Source: Streptomyces longispororuber
GTDB taxonomy: Bacteria; Actinomycetota; Actinomycetes; Streptomycetales; Streptomycetaceae
Length of the DNA stretch: 64,000 bases
Assembly: GCF_014656095.1 (NCBI RefSeq)
Contig: NZ_BNBT01000008.1
Location: 46,191 to 110,190, forward strand
Direction of reading: 5' to 3'
Part shown: in pieces, positions 27,602 through 36,336 of the stretch
Numbering within the stretch: the stretch's first letter is position 1
How the letters are laid out: each line of letters starts with the position of its first letter
The notes under the pieces: model-generated
Seen by the model: the letters and a program-made list of their open reading frames with translations, nothing else
What the model was told of the DNA's origin: nothing
Database searches by the model: none
Translations under genes and position numbers: made by a program

Positions 27602-28060
27602 CGGGCCGCCTCCTCCCGTCCGCCGCGCGGACCTCGCCGTGCCCTCTTTCCTAAGGCACGACACTGACAAATAAGGGGGCCCGGCTCCGGTTCTGACGCG
27701 TCGGATTTGCGGGGTTTCCGCGGTGGCAGGACGAGGCGGGCGCCGCACAACGGTAGGCCCGCGGGCACCGTCAGCCAATCTGGTTATCCACAGGCGGTGT
27801 GGATGAACGGCCCGATGCTGTGGAGAACCCCGGGAAACCTGTGCACGGGCCGGTGGACAGCCCTGTGAACAAGCCCTCAAGGCACTTTTCGTGACCGCCC
27901 TGACCTGCGGTTTTCCCGTCCACCGGCTGTGCAGAAGAAAAACTTCCCCAGTCGGCCCAAGAACCTGTCGAACGACGCCCGATCCACCGGCCGACCCCAG
28001 ACCAAGTAAGGGTCCTAAGTCAATTGCATCTCTTACCTGTGGAAGATTAGATTGGTGCTC
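27602..28060. promoter_or_regulatory. dnaB-MATE divergent spacer with a DnaA-box cluster
   Basis: 459 bases without a gene. It contains TTATCCACA at 27784-27792 (a perfect box) and four box-like minus-strand sequences: TGTGGATGA (27798-27806), TGTGGAGAA (27819-27827), TGTGAACAA (27864-27872) and TGTGGAAGA (28038-28046). Weaker matches such as GGTGGACAG occur at 27852. The first four are within 90 bases, which suggests a DnaA-binding locus. Confidence 0.6.
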
Positions 28061-29398
28061 ATGACACAGGCTCCCGCGGCACCCGAGGCCGTCCGGCGAC
28101 GACACGACCGAGAGATCGTCGCACTCGCCGTCCCCGCCTTCGGCGCCCTCGTGGCCGAACCCCTCTTCGTCATGGCCGACAGCGCCATCGTCGGCCACCT
28201 CGGCACCGCGCAGCTCGCCGGTCTCGGCATCGCCTCGGCCCTTCTGACAACCGCCGTCAGCGTCTTCGTCTTCCTCGCGTACGCCACCACGGCCGCCGTG
28301 GCCCGGCGCGTCGGCGCCGGCGACCTGCCCGCCGCCATCCGGCAGGGCATGGACGGGATCTGGCTCGCCCTGCTGCTCGGCGTCGCCGTCATCGCCGTCG
28401 CCCTGCCCACCGCCCCGGCGCTCGTGGACCTCTTCGGCGCCTCGGCCGCGGCCGCACCGCAGGCGGTCACCTACCTGCGGATCTCCGTCCTCGGCATCCC
28501 CGCGATGCTCGCCGTCCTCGCCGCCACCGGTGTGCTGCGCGGCCTCCAGGACACCAAGACTCCGCTGTACGTCGCCGTGGGCGGCTTCATCGCCAACGGT
28601 CTGCTCAACGTGCTCCTCGTCTACGGATGCGACCTCGGCATCGCCGGCTCCGCCTGGGGCACCGTCCTCGCCCAGTGCGCCATGGCCGTCGTCTATCTCG
28701 CCGTCGTCGTCCGCGGTGCCCGGCGCCACGGTGCTTCCCTGCGCCCGGACGCCGCAGGGATCAGAGCCTGCGCGCAGGCAGGCGTTCCGCTCCTGGCCCG
28801 CACGCTCTCCCTCAAGGCGATCACCATCATCGCCACCGCCGTGGCCGCCCGACTCGGCGATGCCGACATAGCGGCCCACCAGATCGTCCTGTCCCTGTGG
28901 AGCCTGCTGTCCTTCGCCCTCGACGCCATCGCGATCGCCGGGCAGGCCATCATCGGTCGCTATCTGGGAGCCGGTGATCCACAGGGCGCCCGCGACGCCT
29001 GCCGCCGCATGGTCCAGTGGGGATTCGTCTCGGGCATCGTCCTCGGACTGCTGGTCGTCGTGGCACGGCCGGTGTTCGTCCCGCTCTTCACCAGCGACGC
29101 CGCCGTCCAGGACGCGGCGCTGCCCGCCCTGATCGTGATAGCCCTCGCCCAGCCGATCTGCGGCATCGTCTACGTACTGGACGGCGTCCTCATGGGCGCG
29201 GGGGACGGGCCGTACCTGGCCTGGGCGATGCTCATCACCCTCGCGGTCTTCGCTCCCGCCGCCCTGCTCGTCCCCACTCTCGGCGGAGCGCTGACCGCCC
29301 TGTGGGTCGCGATGACGCTCATGATGACCGTGCGCCTGATCACCCTGTGGCTGCGCTCCCGCTCGGGCCGCTGGATCGTCACGGGAGCCACGCGCTGA
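28061..29398 (+). CDS. MATE-family multidrug/antimicrobial extrusion transporter
   Basis: 445 residues with twelve predicted helices. It is recognisable as the DinF-like MATE subfamily by LAVPAFGALVAEPLFVMADSAIVGHLG, GVLRGLQDTKTPLYVA and AHQIVLSLWSLLSFALDAIAIAGQAI. It probably exports cationic drugs or metabolites in exchange for sodium or protons. TTG and GTG codons lie in frame at 28052 and 28055, but ATG 28061 begins the family-like sequence. It is convergent with rplI across a terminator and a parS site. Confidence 0.92.
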   Translation: MTQAPAAPEAVRRRHDREIVALAVPAFGALVAEPLFVMADSAIVGHLGTAQLAGLGIASALLTTAVSVFVFLAYATTAAVARRVGAGDLPAAIRQGMDGIWLALLLGVAVIAVALPTAPALVDLFGASAAAAPQAVTYLRISVLGIPAMLAVLAATGVLRGLQDTKTPLYVAVGGFIANGLLNVLLVYGCDLGIAGSAWGTVLAQCAMAVVYLAVVVRGARRHGASLRPDAAGIRACAQAGVPLLARTLSLKAITIIATAVAARLGDADIAAHQIVLSLWSLLSFALDAIAIAGQAIIGRYLGAGDPQGARDACRRMVQWGFVSGIVLGLLVVVARPVFVPLFTSDAAVQDAALPALIVIALAQPICGIVYVLDGVLMGAGDGPYLAWAMLITLAVFAPAALLVPTLGGALTALWVAMTLMMTVRLITLWLRSRSGRWIVTGATR

Positions 29399-29467
29399 GG
29401 CAGGTACCTCTGCCAGGAGCTGCGCCGCCCTGAGCTTGCTGGGCGGACCATCCCGCACCCTCGCGAT

Positions 29468-29481
29468 GTTTCACGTGAAAC
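29468..29481. other. parS site
   Basis: Perfect GTTTCACGTGAAAC between the convergent MATE and rplI genes, 100 bases from the shared terminator hairpin. Confidence 0.95.
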
Positions 29482-29580
29482 AGGGGCCCGCCACACGGCA
29501 AGCGCGGCCCTGCACAGCAAGGGAGCCGCTGCACCACAAAAGCAGCCTCCCTCTACCGCGCAGGCCCCACCACACGGCAA

Positions 29581-29609
29581 AGGGGCCGCACCCAGTGGGT
29601 GCGGCCCCT
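29581..29609. terminator. Bidirectional terminator between MATE gene and rplI
   Basis: A 13-bp perfect stem (AGGGGCCGCACCC with its complement) and a three-base loop, ending in CTT on the plus strand. It is 25 bases beyond the rplI stop and closes the rpsF-rplI operon. Confidence 0.85.
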
Positions 29610-29634
29610 TCACTCAGTCCTGCGAGCGCAACGC

Positions 29635-30081
29635 TCAGGCAGCGACGACCTCGACGTTGACCTTCGCGGCAACCTCGGGGTGCAGACGCACGGACGTCGT
29701 GTGGGCGCCCAGCGTCTTGATCGGCGCGCCCAGCTCGACACGGCGCTTGTCGACCTTCGGGCCACCGGCGGCCTGGATCGCCGAAGCGATGTCAGCCGGG
29801 GTGACGGAACCGAAGAGACGACCGGCGTCGCCGGAGCGGACGGCCAGGCGGACCTTGACGCCCTCGAGCTGGGCCTTGATCTCGTTGGCCTGCTCGATGG
29901 TCGCGATCTCGTGAATCTTGCGAGCACGACGGATCTGCTCGACGTCCTTCTCGCCACCCTTGGTCCAGCGGATCGCGAAGTTCCGCGGGATCAGGTAGTT
30001 GCGAGCGTAACCGTCCTTGACGTCGACGACGTCGCCGGCGCCACCGAGGCCGGAGACCTCGTGGGTGAGGATGATCTTCAT
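29635..30081 (-). CDS. rplI: 50S ribosomal protein L9
   Basis: 148 residues, full length. The N-terminal RNA-binding domain is [32 protein letters not shown], and the C-terminal domain ends with [20 protein letters not shown] after a long connecting helix. It binds 23S rRNA at the base of the L1 stalk. It is last in the rpsF-ssb-rpsR-rplI operon, 18 bases after rpsR. Confidence 0.98.
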   Translation of the reverse strand: MKIILTHEVSGLGGAGDVVDVKDGYARNYLIPRNFAIRWTKGGEKDVEQIRRARKIHEIATIEQANEIKAQLEGVKVRLAVRSGDAGRLFGSVTPADIASAIQAAGGPKVDKRRVELGAPIKTLGAHTTSVRLHPEVAAKVNVEVVAA

Positions 30082-30099
30082 ATGTCGGTCACCCTTCCC

Positions 30100-30336
30100 T
30101 TATCGCGCGGTGGACGTGTAGGGCAGCAGCGCCATCTCACGGCTGTTCTTCACAGCCGTGGCGACGTCACGCTGGTGCTGGGTGCAGTTGCCGGTCACGC
30201 GGCGGGCACGGATCTTGCCGCGGTCGGAAATGAACTTCCGCAGCATGTTCGTGTCCTTGTAGTCCACGTACGTGACCTTGTCCTTGCAGAAAGCGCAGAC
30301 CTTCTTCTTCGGCTTGCGCACAGGCGGCTTCGCCAT
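30100..30336 (-). CDS. rpsR: 30S ribosomal protein S18
   Basis: 78 residues. This is the zinc-binding (C+) form, shown by CAFC near the N-terminus and GNCTQHQ further on, the four expected ligands (Cys, Cys, Cys, His). The sequence [17 protein letters not shown] is the S18 rRNA-binding core. Streptomyces usually also encode a zinc-independent S18 elsewhere, de-repressed by Zur. This copy is in the rpsF operon, 72 bases after ssb. Confidence 0.97.
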   Translation of the reverse strand: MAKPPVRKPKKKVCAFCKDKVTYVDYKDTNMLRKFISDRGKIRARRVTGNCTQHQRDVATAVKNSREMALLPYTSTAR

Positions 30337-30408
30337 GGTGATTCTCCTGTGTGATCAAGAAGTGTGGGTACGACCCGCCTTCTCGCTCCCGAGGCCGTGG
30401 CCCGGGGC

Positions 30409-30999
30409 CTAGAAGGGGGGTTCGTCCGAGTAGCCGCCACCGGAGCCGCCGGAGCTTCCGCCCCAGCCGCCACCGCCGCCGCCCTGCTGGCCGCCGCCGG
30501 CCGGCGCGCCGGTCGCCCACGGGTCGTCGGCGGGAGCACCGCCGCCACCCTGCTGGCCACCGCCGGGGCCACCACCCCAGCCGCCGCCCTGCTGGCCGCC
30601 GCCACCGCCGCCGTATCCGCCCTGGCCACCGCGGCCCGAGGTCTTGGTGACCTTGGCCGTGGCGTTCTTCAGGCTGGCACCGACCTCGTCGACGTCCAGC
30701 TCGTAGACCGTGCGCTTGATGCCCTCACGGTCCTCGTAGGACCGCTGCTTCAGCCGGCCCTGCACGATGACGCGCATGCCTCGCTGGAGCGACTCGGCGA
30801 CGTTCTCCGCCGCCTGACGCCAGACCGAGCAGGTCAGGAACAGGCTCTCGCCGTCCTTCCACTCGTTGGTCTGCCGGTCGAAGGTGCGGGGGGTGGACGC
30901 GACGCGGAACTTCGCGACCGCCGCACCGGACGGGGTGAAGCGCAGCTCGGGGTCGTCGACAAGATTGCCGACGACCGTGATGACGGTCTCGCCTGCCAT
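30409..30999 (-). CDS. ssb: Single-stranded DNA-binding protein
   Basis: 196 residues: an OB fold ([36 protein letters not shown]...) over the first 115 residues, a Gly/Gln-rich intrinsically disordered linker, and the acidic C-terminal tip DEPPF that recruits replication and repair enzymes. It coats single-stranded DNA at the fork. Lying between rpsF and rpsR identifies it as the essential paralogue (ssbA) rather than the sporulation-associated one. Confidence 0.97.
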   Translation of the reverse strand: MAGETVITVVGNLVDDPELRFTPSGAAVAKFRVASTPRTFDRQTNEWKDGESLFLTCSVWRQAAENVAESLQRGMRVIVQGRLKQRSYEDREGIKRTVYELDVDEVGASLKNATAKVTKTSGRGGQGGYGGGGGGQQGGGWGGGPGGGQQGGGGAPADDPWATGAPAGGGQQGGGGGGWGGSSGGSGGGYSDEPPF

Positions 31000-31098
31000 T
31001 GGGGGAACCTCTCGGCGGGTTTGCTGCTGGCTGCTGGTGCTGCTACTCGGATCCCGAGTGCCGTCGAGCCCGGGGGCTCAACGGATCTGAGCCGGGGC

Positions 31099-31389
31099 TC
31101 AGTGGGTCTCGGGACGGAGGACCTTGGTCCGGAGGACCGACTCGTTCAGGTTCATCTGGCGGTCGAGCTCCTTGACGACCGCAGGCTCGGCCTGCAGGTC
31201 GATGACCGAGTAGATGCCCTCGGGCTTCTTCTTGATCTCGTACGAGAGACGACGACGGCCCCAGGTGTCGACCTTCTCGACCTTTCCGTTGCCCTCACGG
31301 ACGACGGAGAGGAAGTTCTCGATCAGCGGGGAGACAGCGCGCTCCTCGAGATCGGGGTCGAGGATGACCATCACCTCGTAGTGACGCAT
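31099..31389 (-). CDS. rpsF: 30S ribosomal protein S6
   Basis: 96 residues ([19 protein letters not shown]...[10 protein letters not shown]), full length. It pairs with S18 on the platform of the small subunit. ATG 31389 has a strong AAGGAGGTGG ribosome-binding site. It is the first gene of the rpsF-ssb-rpsR-rplI operon. Confidence 0.98.
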
Positions 31390-31576
31390 GTGGAACCCAC
31401 CTCCTTTGGACTCAGCGGCCACGGTCGTTCCGTGGCAGGAGGGTCGTGATGCGTACGCAACGGTATCGGCCGCCACTGACAATCGCGTCCCCCGAGCGGA
31501 CGTCCGAGGGGGGAGGCGTGTCCTGTGGCCGTACCAGTCGGGGACTGGTCTGGGCAGACACCGGTGCAGACGGTAC

Positions 31577-31606
31577 AGAGTACCCGCACGGAGGCTTCCG
31601 GTTGAA
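31577..31606 (-). promoter_or_regulatory. Candidate vegetative promoter of the rpsF operon
   Basis: On the minus strand, TTCAAC (31601-31606) and TACTCT (31577-31582) are separated by 18 bases, a fair match to the HrdB-type consensus. It would give a leader of roughly 180 bases before rpsF. Confidence 0.5.
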
Positions 31607-31688
31607 ATCCGGCGGCGGAGGGGGAGAATCTGTACACATCGGGTGTGTAGGGCGCTACGATGCGCTGCTCTCCGCAGGAGGTGCCTCC

Positions 31689-32000
31689 ATGGCACAGACA
31701 ATGCGACGTGACGCCGCCGGTTCCCTCTTCGCCACCGACGGCAAGCCTCATCCGCTCCAGGACACACTGCTCGGCGTGACGCTGGTGCTCGGCGCCATCG
31801 CCTTCGTGACCGCGATGTTCCACCACCTCCACCTGCTGAGTTCCTGGACCGGCCTGGTGGGGATCTGCACCGGCGCGTACGGACAGTTCATCTCGGTGAC
31901 GACGCGGGAGCGCTTCTTCCTGATCGTCGGCCTTGGCGCCAGCGCGGTCGGCTTCCTCCTGGGCATGGCACACGGCGGCCTCTTCGGCGGCCTCTGGTGA
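31689..32000 (+). CDS. Small three-helix membrane protein
   Basis: 103 residues. After a short polar N-terminus ([19 protein letters not shown]) there are three hydrophobic stretches at about residues 25-46, 52-68 and 76-97, the last Gly-rich ([14 protein letters not shown]). No family function is known. ATG 31689 follows AGGAGGTG. It is divergent from the rpsF operon, and a similar protein is conserved at this position in Streptomyces by my recollection. Confidence 0.75.
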
Positions 32001-32208
32001 CCGGCGGCGGCCGCGGCTGACCGCGGCCGGGCCGCACGGCACGATCCGGACCGGCGACCGACCGGTCCGCACCACCCCTGGTCGGACACCGGCCAGGGGC
32101 GAAGGTGCGACAGGCCCAGACGACGCGCTCGCGGGGCGCAGTAGGCTTCGGCGCTAGAGCCGGAGCCCCTGTACCCATGGGGACACACCAGCCCGAGGAG
32201 CGCCGCGA

Positions 32209-33330
32209 ATGAGCCTGACCCTGAGGACCATCAGCCGAGAGCAACATCTGGCGTACATCCAGAGCCTGCCGTCGGCGAGCCATTGCCAGGTCCCCGCATG
32301 GGCAGACGTGAAGAGTGAGTGGCGTTCGGAGAACCTCGGCTGGTTCGACGACCGGACCGGTCACCTGGTGGGCGTGGGCCTGGTGCTCTACCGCCAACTG
32401 CCCAAGGTCAAGCGCTATCTCGCGTACCTCCCCGAGGGCCCGGTCATCAACTGGTACGCCCCGAACCTGGACGACTGGCTCCAGCCGATGCTCGCGCATC
32501 TGAAGAAGCAGGGCGCCTTCTCCGTGAAGATGGGCCCGCCGGTCGTCATCCGCCGCTGGAACGCCCCCGCGATCAAGGCGGGCATCCAGAACCCGGACGT
32601 GAAGCGGCTGCGCGACATCGAGCCCACGACCATCGAGCCGCGCGCCTTCGAGGTCTCCGACAAGCTGCGCCGCATGGGCTGGCAGCAGGGCGAGGACGGC
32701 GGCGCCGGCTTCGGTGACGTCCAGCCCCGCTACGTCTTCCAGGTCCCGCTGGCCAACCGCTCGCTGGACGAGGTCCTCAAGAACTTCAACCAGCTCTGGC
32801 GCCGCAACATCAAGAAGGCGGAGAAGGCCGGCGTCGAGGTCGTCCAGGGCGGCTACAACGACCTGCCCGAGTGGCAGCGGCTGTACGAGATCACGGCGAT
32901 CCGCGACAAGTTCCGGCCGCGGCCGCTGAGCTACTTCCAGCAGCAGTGGCGGGCCCTCAACTCCGAGGACCCCAACCGCATGCGGCTGTACTTCGCGCGC
33001 CACAACGGCGTGAACCTTTCGGCGGCGACGATGCTCGTCGTGGGCGGGCACGTCTGGTACTCCTACGGGGCGTCCGACAACATCGGCCGCGAGGTCCGGC
33101 CCTCGAACGCGATGCAGTGGCGGATGCTGCGCGACGCCTACGCGCTCGGCGCCACCGTCTACGACCTGCGCGGCATCTCCGACTCGCTGGACGAGACCGA
33201 CCACCTCTTCGGCCTGATCCAGTTCAAGGTCGGCACCGGTGGCGAGGCCGTCGAGTACGTCGGTGAGTGGGACTTCCCGCTGAACAAGCTGCTGCACAAG
33301 GCGCTCGACATCTACATGTCGCGTCGCTGA
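32209..33330 (+). CDS. femX: FemX-type peptidoglycan cross-bridge aminoacyltransferase
   Basis: 373 residues of the FemABX family: two GNAT-like subdomains without a clear coiled-coil arm. Typical features are PSASHCQVPAWADVK near the start, VKMGPPVVIRRWN, LWRRNIKKAEKAGVEV, YDLRGISDSLDETDHLFGLIQFK, and a C-terminal EWDFPLNKLLHKALDIYM. Streptomyces FemX adds the first glycine to the L,L-diaminopimelate side chain of the peptidoglycan precursor, using glycyl-tRNA. ATG 32209 follows GAGGAG. The next gene, an alanine-racemase homologue, is probably co-transcribed. Confidence 0.9.
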   Translation: MSLTLRTISREQHLAYIQSLPSASHCQVPAWADVKSEWRSENLGWFDDRTGHLVGVGLVLYRQLPKVKRYLAYLPEGPVINWYAPNLDDWLQPMLAHLKKQGAFSVKMGPPVVIRRWNAPAIKAGIQNPDVKRLRDIEPTTIEPRAFEVSDKLRRMGWQQGEDGGAGFGDVQPRYVFQVPLANRSLDEVLKNFNQLWRRNIKKAEKAGVEVVQGGYNDLPEWQRLYEITAIRDKFRPRPLSYFQQQWRALNSEDPNRMRLYFARHNGVNLSAATMLVVGGHVWYSYGASDNIGREVRPSNAMQWRMLRDAYALGATVYDLRGISDSLDETDHLFGLIQFKVGTGGEAVEYVGEWDFPLNKLLHKALDIYMSRR

Positions 33331-33404
33331 GCACGCAGTTCCTGTCTCCATTCCTTCCATACCTCTGTTACACCGCTGCCACGAGAAAGGTTCCGGGACC
33401 AGCC

Positions 33405-34436
33405 ATGGCGCTCACGCTCTATGTCGACACCGCGCGCTGGCGGGCACACCAGAAGCACGTGCTTGACCAGTTCCCAGGCATCGTCCCGGTCTGCAAGGGC
33501 AACGGCTACGGCTTCGGCCACGAGCGCCTCGCGGAGGAGGTCACGCGGTTCGGCGCGGACATCCTCGCCGTGGGCACGACGTACGAAGCGGCACGGATCA
33601 AGGACTGGTTCAGCGGCGACCTGCTGGTCCTCACGCCGTTCCGGCGGGGCGAGGAGCCCGTACCGCTGCCCGACCGCGTCATCCGCTCCGTGTCGTCCCT
33701 GGACGGCGTGCACGGGCTCGTGGGCGCCCGTGTCGTCATCGAGGTCATGTCCTCCATGAAGCGGCACGGCGTCAGCGAGCAGGACCTGCCGCACCTGCAC
33801 GCCGCGATCGAGGACGTGCGCCTGGAGGGCTTCGCGATCCACCTGCCCCTCGACCGTCCCGACGGCTCGGACGCCGTCGAGGAGGTCGCCGCGTGGATGG
33901 ACCGCCTGCGCGCGGCGCGCCTGCCGCTGCACACCATGTTCGTCAGCCACCTCAAGGCGGACGAACTGGCCCGGCTGCAGCAGCAGTTCCCGCAGACCCG
34001 TTTCCGCGCGCGCATCGGCACGCACCTGTGGCTGGGCGACCACCACGCGACCGAGTACCGCGGCGCCATCCTGGACGTCACGCGCGTCGCCAAGGGGGAC
34101 CGTTTCGGCTACCGCCAGCAGAAGACGGCGTCCGACGGCTGGCTGGTCGTCGTGGCGGGCGGCACCTCGCACGGCGTCGGCCTGGAGGCGCCCAAGGCGC
34201 TGCACGGGATGATGCCGCGCGCGAAGGGCGTCGCCCGTGCGGGCCTCGCGACGGTCAACCGCAACCTGTCGCCGTTCGTCTGGGGCGGCAAGCAGCGCTG
34301 GTTCGCCGAGCCGCCGCACATGCAGGTGTCGATCCTCTTCGTGCCGTCGGACGCGCCGGAGCCGCACGTGGGCGAGGAACTGGTGGCGCACCTGCGGCAC
34401 ACCACCACGCAGTTCGACCGCATCGTCGACTACTGA
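33405..34436 (+). CDS. Alanine-racemase-fold PLP protein
   Basis: 343 residues, about 30 shorter than classical Alr. The PLP lysine is K31 in VPVCKGNGYGFGHERLAEE. It has the TIM-barrel pattern of fold III enzymes (EGFAIHLPLDRPDG, RARIGTHLWLG) and a reduced C-terminal beta domain (PFVWGGKQRWFAEPPHMQVS). The GTHLWLGD segment sits where Alr has its GxxLYG loop. It may racemise another amino acid or be a structural PLP protein. The 74-base spacing after femX suggests a role in cell-wall precursor chemistry, which is an inference from context. Confidence 0.82.
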   Translation: MALTLYVDTARWRAHQKHVLDQFPGIVPVCKGNGYGFGHERLAEEVTRFGADILAVGTTYEAARIKDWFSGDLLVLTPFRRGEEPVPLPDRVIRSVSSLDGVHGLVGARVVIEVMSSMKRHGVSEQDLPHLHAAIEDVRLEGFAIHLPLDRPDGSDAVEEVAAWMDRLRAARLPLHTMFVSHLKADELARLQQQFPQTRFRARIGTHLWLGDHHATEYRGAILDVTRVAKGDRFGYRQQKTASDGWLVVVAGGTSHGVGLEAPKALHGMMPRAKGVARAGLATVNRNLSPFVWGGKQRWFAEPPHMQVSILFVPSDAPEPHVGEELVAHLRHTTTQFDRIVDY

Positions 34437-34455
34437 GCACACGCGGCACTTGTGC

Positions 34456-34495
34456 CGAAGGGCCGGACGCGAGACCCCTCGCATCCGGCCCTTCG
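34456..34495. terminator. Bidirectional terminator
   Basis: An 18-bp stem with one mismatch (CGAAGGGCCGGACGCGAG paired with CTCGCATCCGGCCCTTCG) lies between the convergent alanine-racemase-like and GT87-like genes. Confidence 0.85.
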
Positions 34496-34571
34496 CCGTT
34501 CCCCGCCGCCTTCGGCGCCCAGGCCCTGCGGCGTTCCGCCCCTGCGGCATACCGACCCGAGGCGTGTTCGC

Positions 34572-36089
34572 TCAGGGCGAACGGTCTCCCGAGGACCCCC
34601 ACTTCACATACGCCCCTTCGTGGTCAGGCGTTCCGGACCGCGAGGAGTCCGCAGCAGGGCCGAGGACGAACACGTCCGGTGCCCCGTCGAGGACTCCGCC
34701 CCCGGGGTCGTCCTCCCCGGTCCGCCGCACCACGTCGCGCTCCGGCATGAGGATGTCCCGTACGACGACCGCGCACAGGTACAGCGTCCCCAGCAGATGG
34801 ACGGCGATGGCCACCTGGTAGCCCTCGGTCGGGAGGCCCCTGTGGGCGTCGCCGCTCGTCGTGTACGCGAGGTACATCCAGATGCCCAGGAAGTACGCGA
34901 CCTCGCACGCCTGCCAGACGAGGAAGTCCCGCCAGCGCGGCCGGGCCAGTGCGGCCAGCGGCACGAGCCACAGCACGTACTGCGGCGAGTAGACCTTGTT
35001 GGTGAGGATGAAGGCGGCGACGACCAGGAACGCGAGCTGGGCGAAGCGCGGGCGCCGGGGCGCGGTGAGGCCGAGCACGGCGACGCCGAGGCAGGCGAGC
35101 AGCATGAGGGCCATCGCCAGCTTGTTCACGGTGTCCGTGGTCGGCGGGTCGTCCATGCGCTGGGAGAGGATGAGCCAGAACGAGCCGAAGTCGACGCCCC
35201 GCTCCCGGCTGAAGCTGTAGAACTTCGCCCAGCCGTCCGGCGCGAGCAGCATCACCGGCAGGTTCACCACCAGCCAGGCGGCGGCCGTACCGGCGCACGC
35301 GGCCACGGCCTCCCGCCACTTGCCCGCCCGCCAGCACAGGACGAGCAGTGGTCCGAGGAGCAGGACGGGATAGAGCTTCGCGGCCGTCGCCAGCCCCAGG
35401 AGGAGGCCGAAGGCCACCACTCGTCCGCGCGACCACATCAGCATCGCGGCGGCCGTGAGGGCGACGGCGAACAGGTCCCAGTTGATGGTGGCCGTCAGGG
35501 CGAAGGCGGGGGCCAGGGCGACCAGCAGGGCGTCCCAGGGGCGGCGCCGGTGGATGCGGGACACGCAGACGGTGATGACGGCCGTGCAGACCATCAGCAT
35601 CCCCGCGTTGACCATCCAGTAGACCTTCTCCTGGTGCTGGAGGCTGCCGCTGCCCGGCGTCAGCCAGGCGGCCACCTCCATGAAGAGCCCCGTCAGCACC
35701 GGGTACTCCAGGTACCGCATGTCGCCGGGCAGCTTGTCGAAGTACGGCACGAGTCCGTCGGCGAAGCCACGGCCCTGGTAGAGGTGGGGGATGTCGGAGT
35801 AGCACGCGTGGGTGTACTGCGAGCTCGCGCCGACGAACCAGGCGCCGTTGTAGCAGGGCGCCTTCTGCACCATGCCGAGGGCGAACATGCCGAGGGCGAC
35901 CAGGGCGATGACGCGCACGGGCGTCCACCAGGTCGTCAGGAGGAGCGCTCTGCGGCCGACGGGCCCGCCGATCAGCTCGCTGCCGGCGGCGGCGACCTCG
36001 TCCTGCCGCGAGGGCAGCGCGGGCTGCGGCTCGCGCTCGCTCGCGGAGGGGTGAGCGCGTGTGGGGGGCGTCTTCTCTGCGCTGGGCAT
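34572..36089 (-). CDS. Polytopic membrane glycosyltransferase, DUF2029/GT87-like
   Basis: About 505 residues with ten or more hydrophobic segments. It carries the GT87 mannosyltransferase-like signature region: an extracytoplasmic loop after helix 1 (CYNGAWFVGASSQYTHACYSDIP), FDKLPGDMRYLEYPVLTG, and the TINWDLFAVALTAAAML and ATAAKLYPVLLLGPLL segments. Such enzymes use polyprenyl-phosphate sugars to build envelope polymers. The start at 36089 (the fourth codon of the open frame) has AGGA at a better distance than ATG 36098. The Asp/Gly/Ser-rich C-terminus is cytosolic. Confidence 0.82.
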   Translation of the reverse strand: MPSAEKTPPTRAHPSASEREPQPALPSRQDEVAAAGSELIGGPVGRRALLLTTWWTPVRVIALVALGMFALGMVQKAPCYNGAWFVGASSQYTHACYSDIPHLYQGRGFADGLVPYFDKLPGDMRYLEYPVLTGLFMEVAAWLTPGSGSLQHQEKVYWMVNAGMLMVCTAVITVCVSRIHRRRPWDALLVALAPAFALTATINWDLFAVALTAAAMLMWSRGRVVAFGLLLGLATAAKLYPVLLLGPLLVLCWRAGKWREAVAACAGTAAAWLVVNLPVMLLAPDGWAKFYSFSRERGVDFGSFWLILSQRMDDPPTTDTVNKLAMALMLLACLGVAVLGLTAPRRPRFAQLAFLVVAAFILTNKVYSPQYVLWLVPLAALARPRWRDFLVWQACEVAYFLGIWMYLAYTTSGDAHRGLPTEGYQVAIAVHLLGTLYLCAVVVRDILMPERDVVRRTGEDDPGGGVLDGAPDVFVLGPAADSSRSGTPDHEGAYVKWGSSGDRSP

Positions 36090-36275
36090 GGCGCACATCC
36101 TGCCGTACGGACCCTGCCGGGCCCCGGAACCAGACGGCGTCGGGTTCCGCGGGCGGCCACGCTGGGGCGGCAGCCCTGGAGCCCTCTGAGCGGCCGAAAC
36201 CCCTGACCAACCCGAGACAGGGCCAGCAACCCCGCGGACACGGCTCCAGGGCCGTCTGGAGGCTCGGACACGGGC

Positions 36276-36308
36276 AAGGCCGCCGCACCCGTCAGGTGCG
36301 GCGGCCTT
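36276..36308. terminator. Terminator hairpin abutting a parS site
   Basis: A perfect 14-bp stem (AAGGCCGCCGCACC) with a five-base loop ends at 36308, the base where the flanking T of the parS site begins. In the minus direction it terminates the PBP gene; read-through towards the GT87-like gene is thereby limited. Confidence 0.85.
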
Positions 36309-36322
36309 GTTTCACGTGAAAC
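36309..36322. other. parS site
   Basis: Perfect GTTTCACGTGAAAC, directly next to a terminator stem and 14 bases from the PBP stop codon. Confidence 0.95.
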
Positions 36323-36336
36323 ACACGCGGCGAGCG

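Noticed and set aside
27602..29458. Large N-terminal extension of the dnaB frame running across the MATE gene
   Set aside because: The frame is merely open. DnaB homology begins at GTG 27601 with a strong ribosome-binding site, and the upstream part is antisense to a clear MATE transporter.
31446..31688. Upstream extension of the small membrane protein at 31689
   Set aside because: The frame is open from 31446, but it contains the probable rpsF promoter. ATG 31689 has an AGGAGGTG ribosome-binding site.
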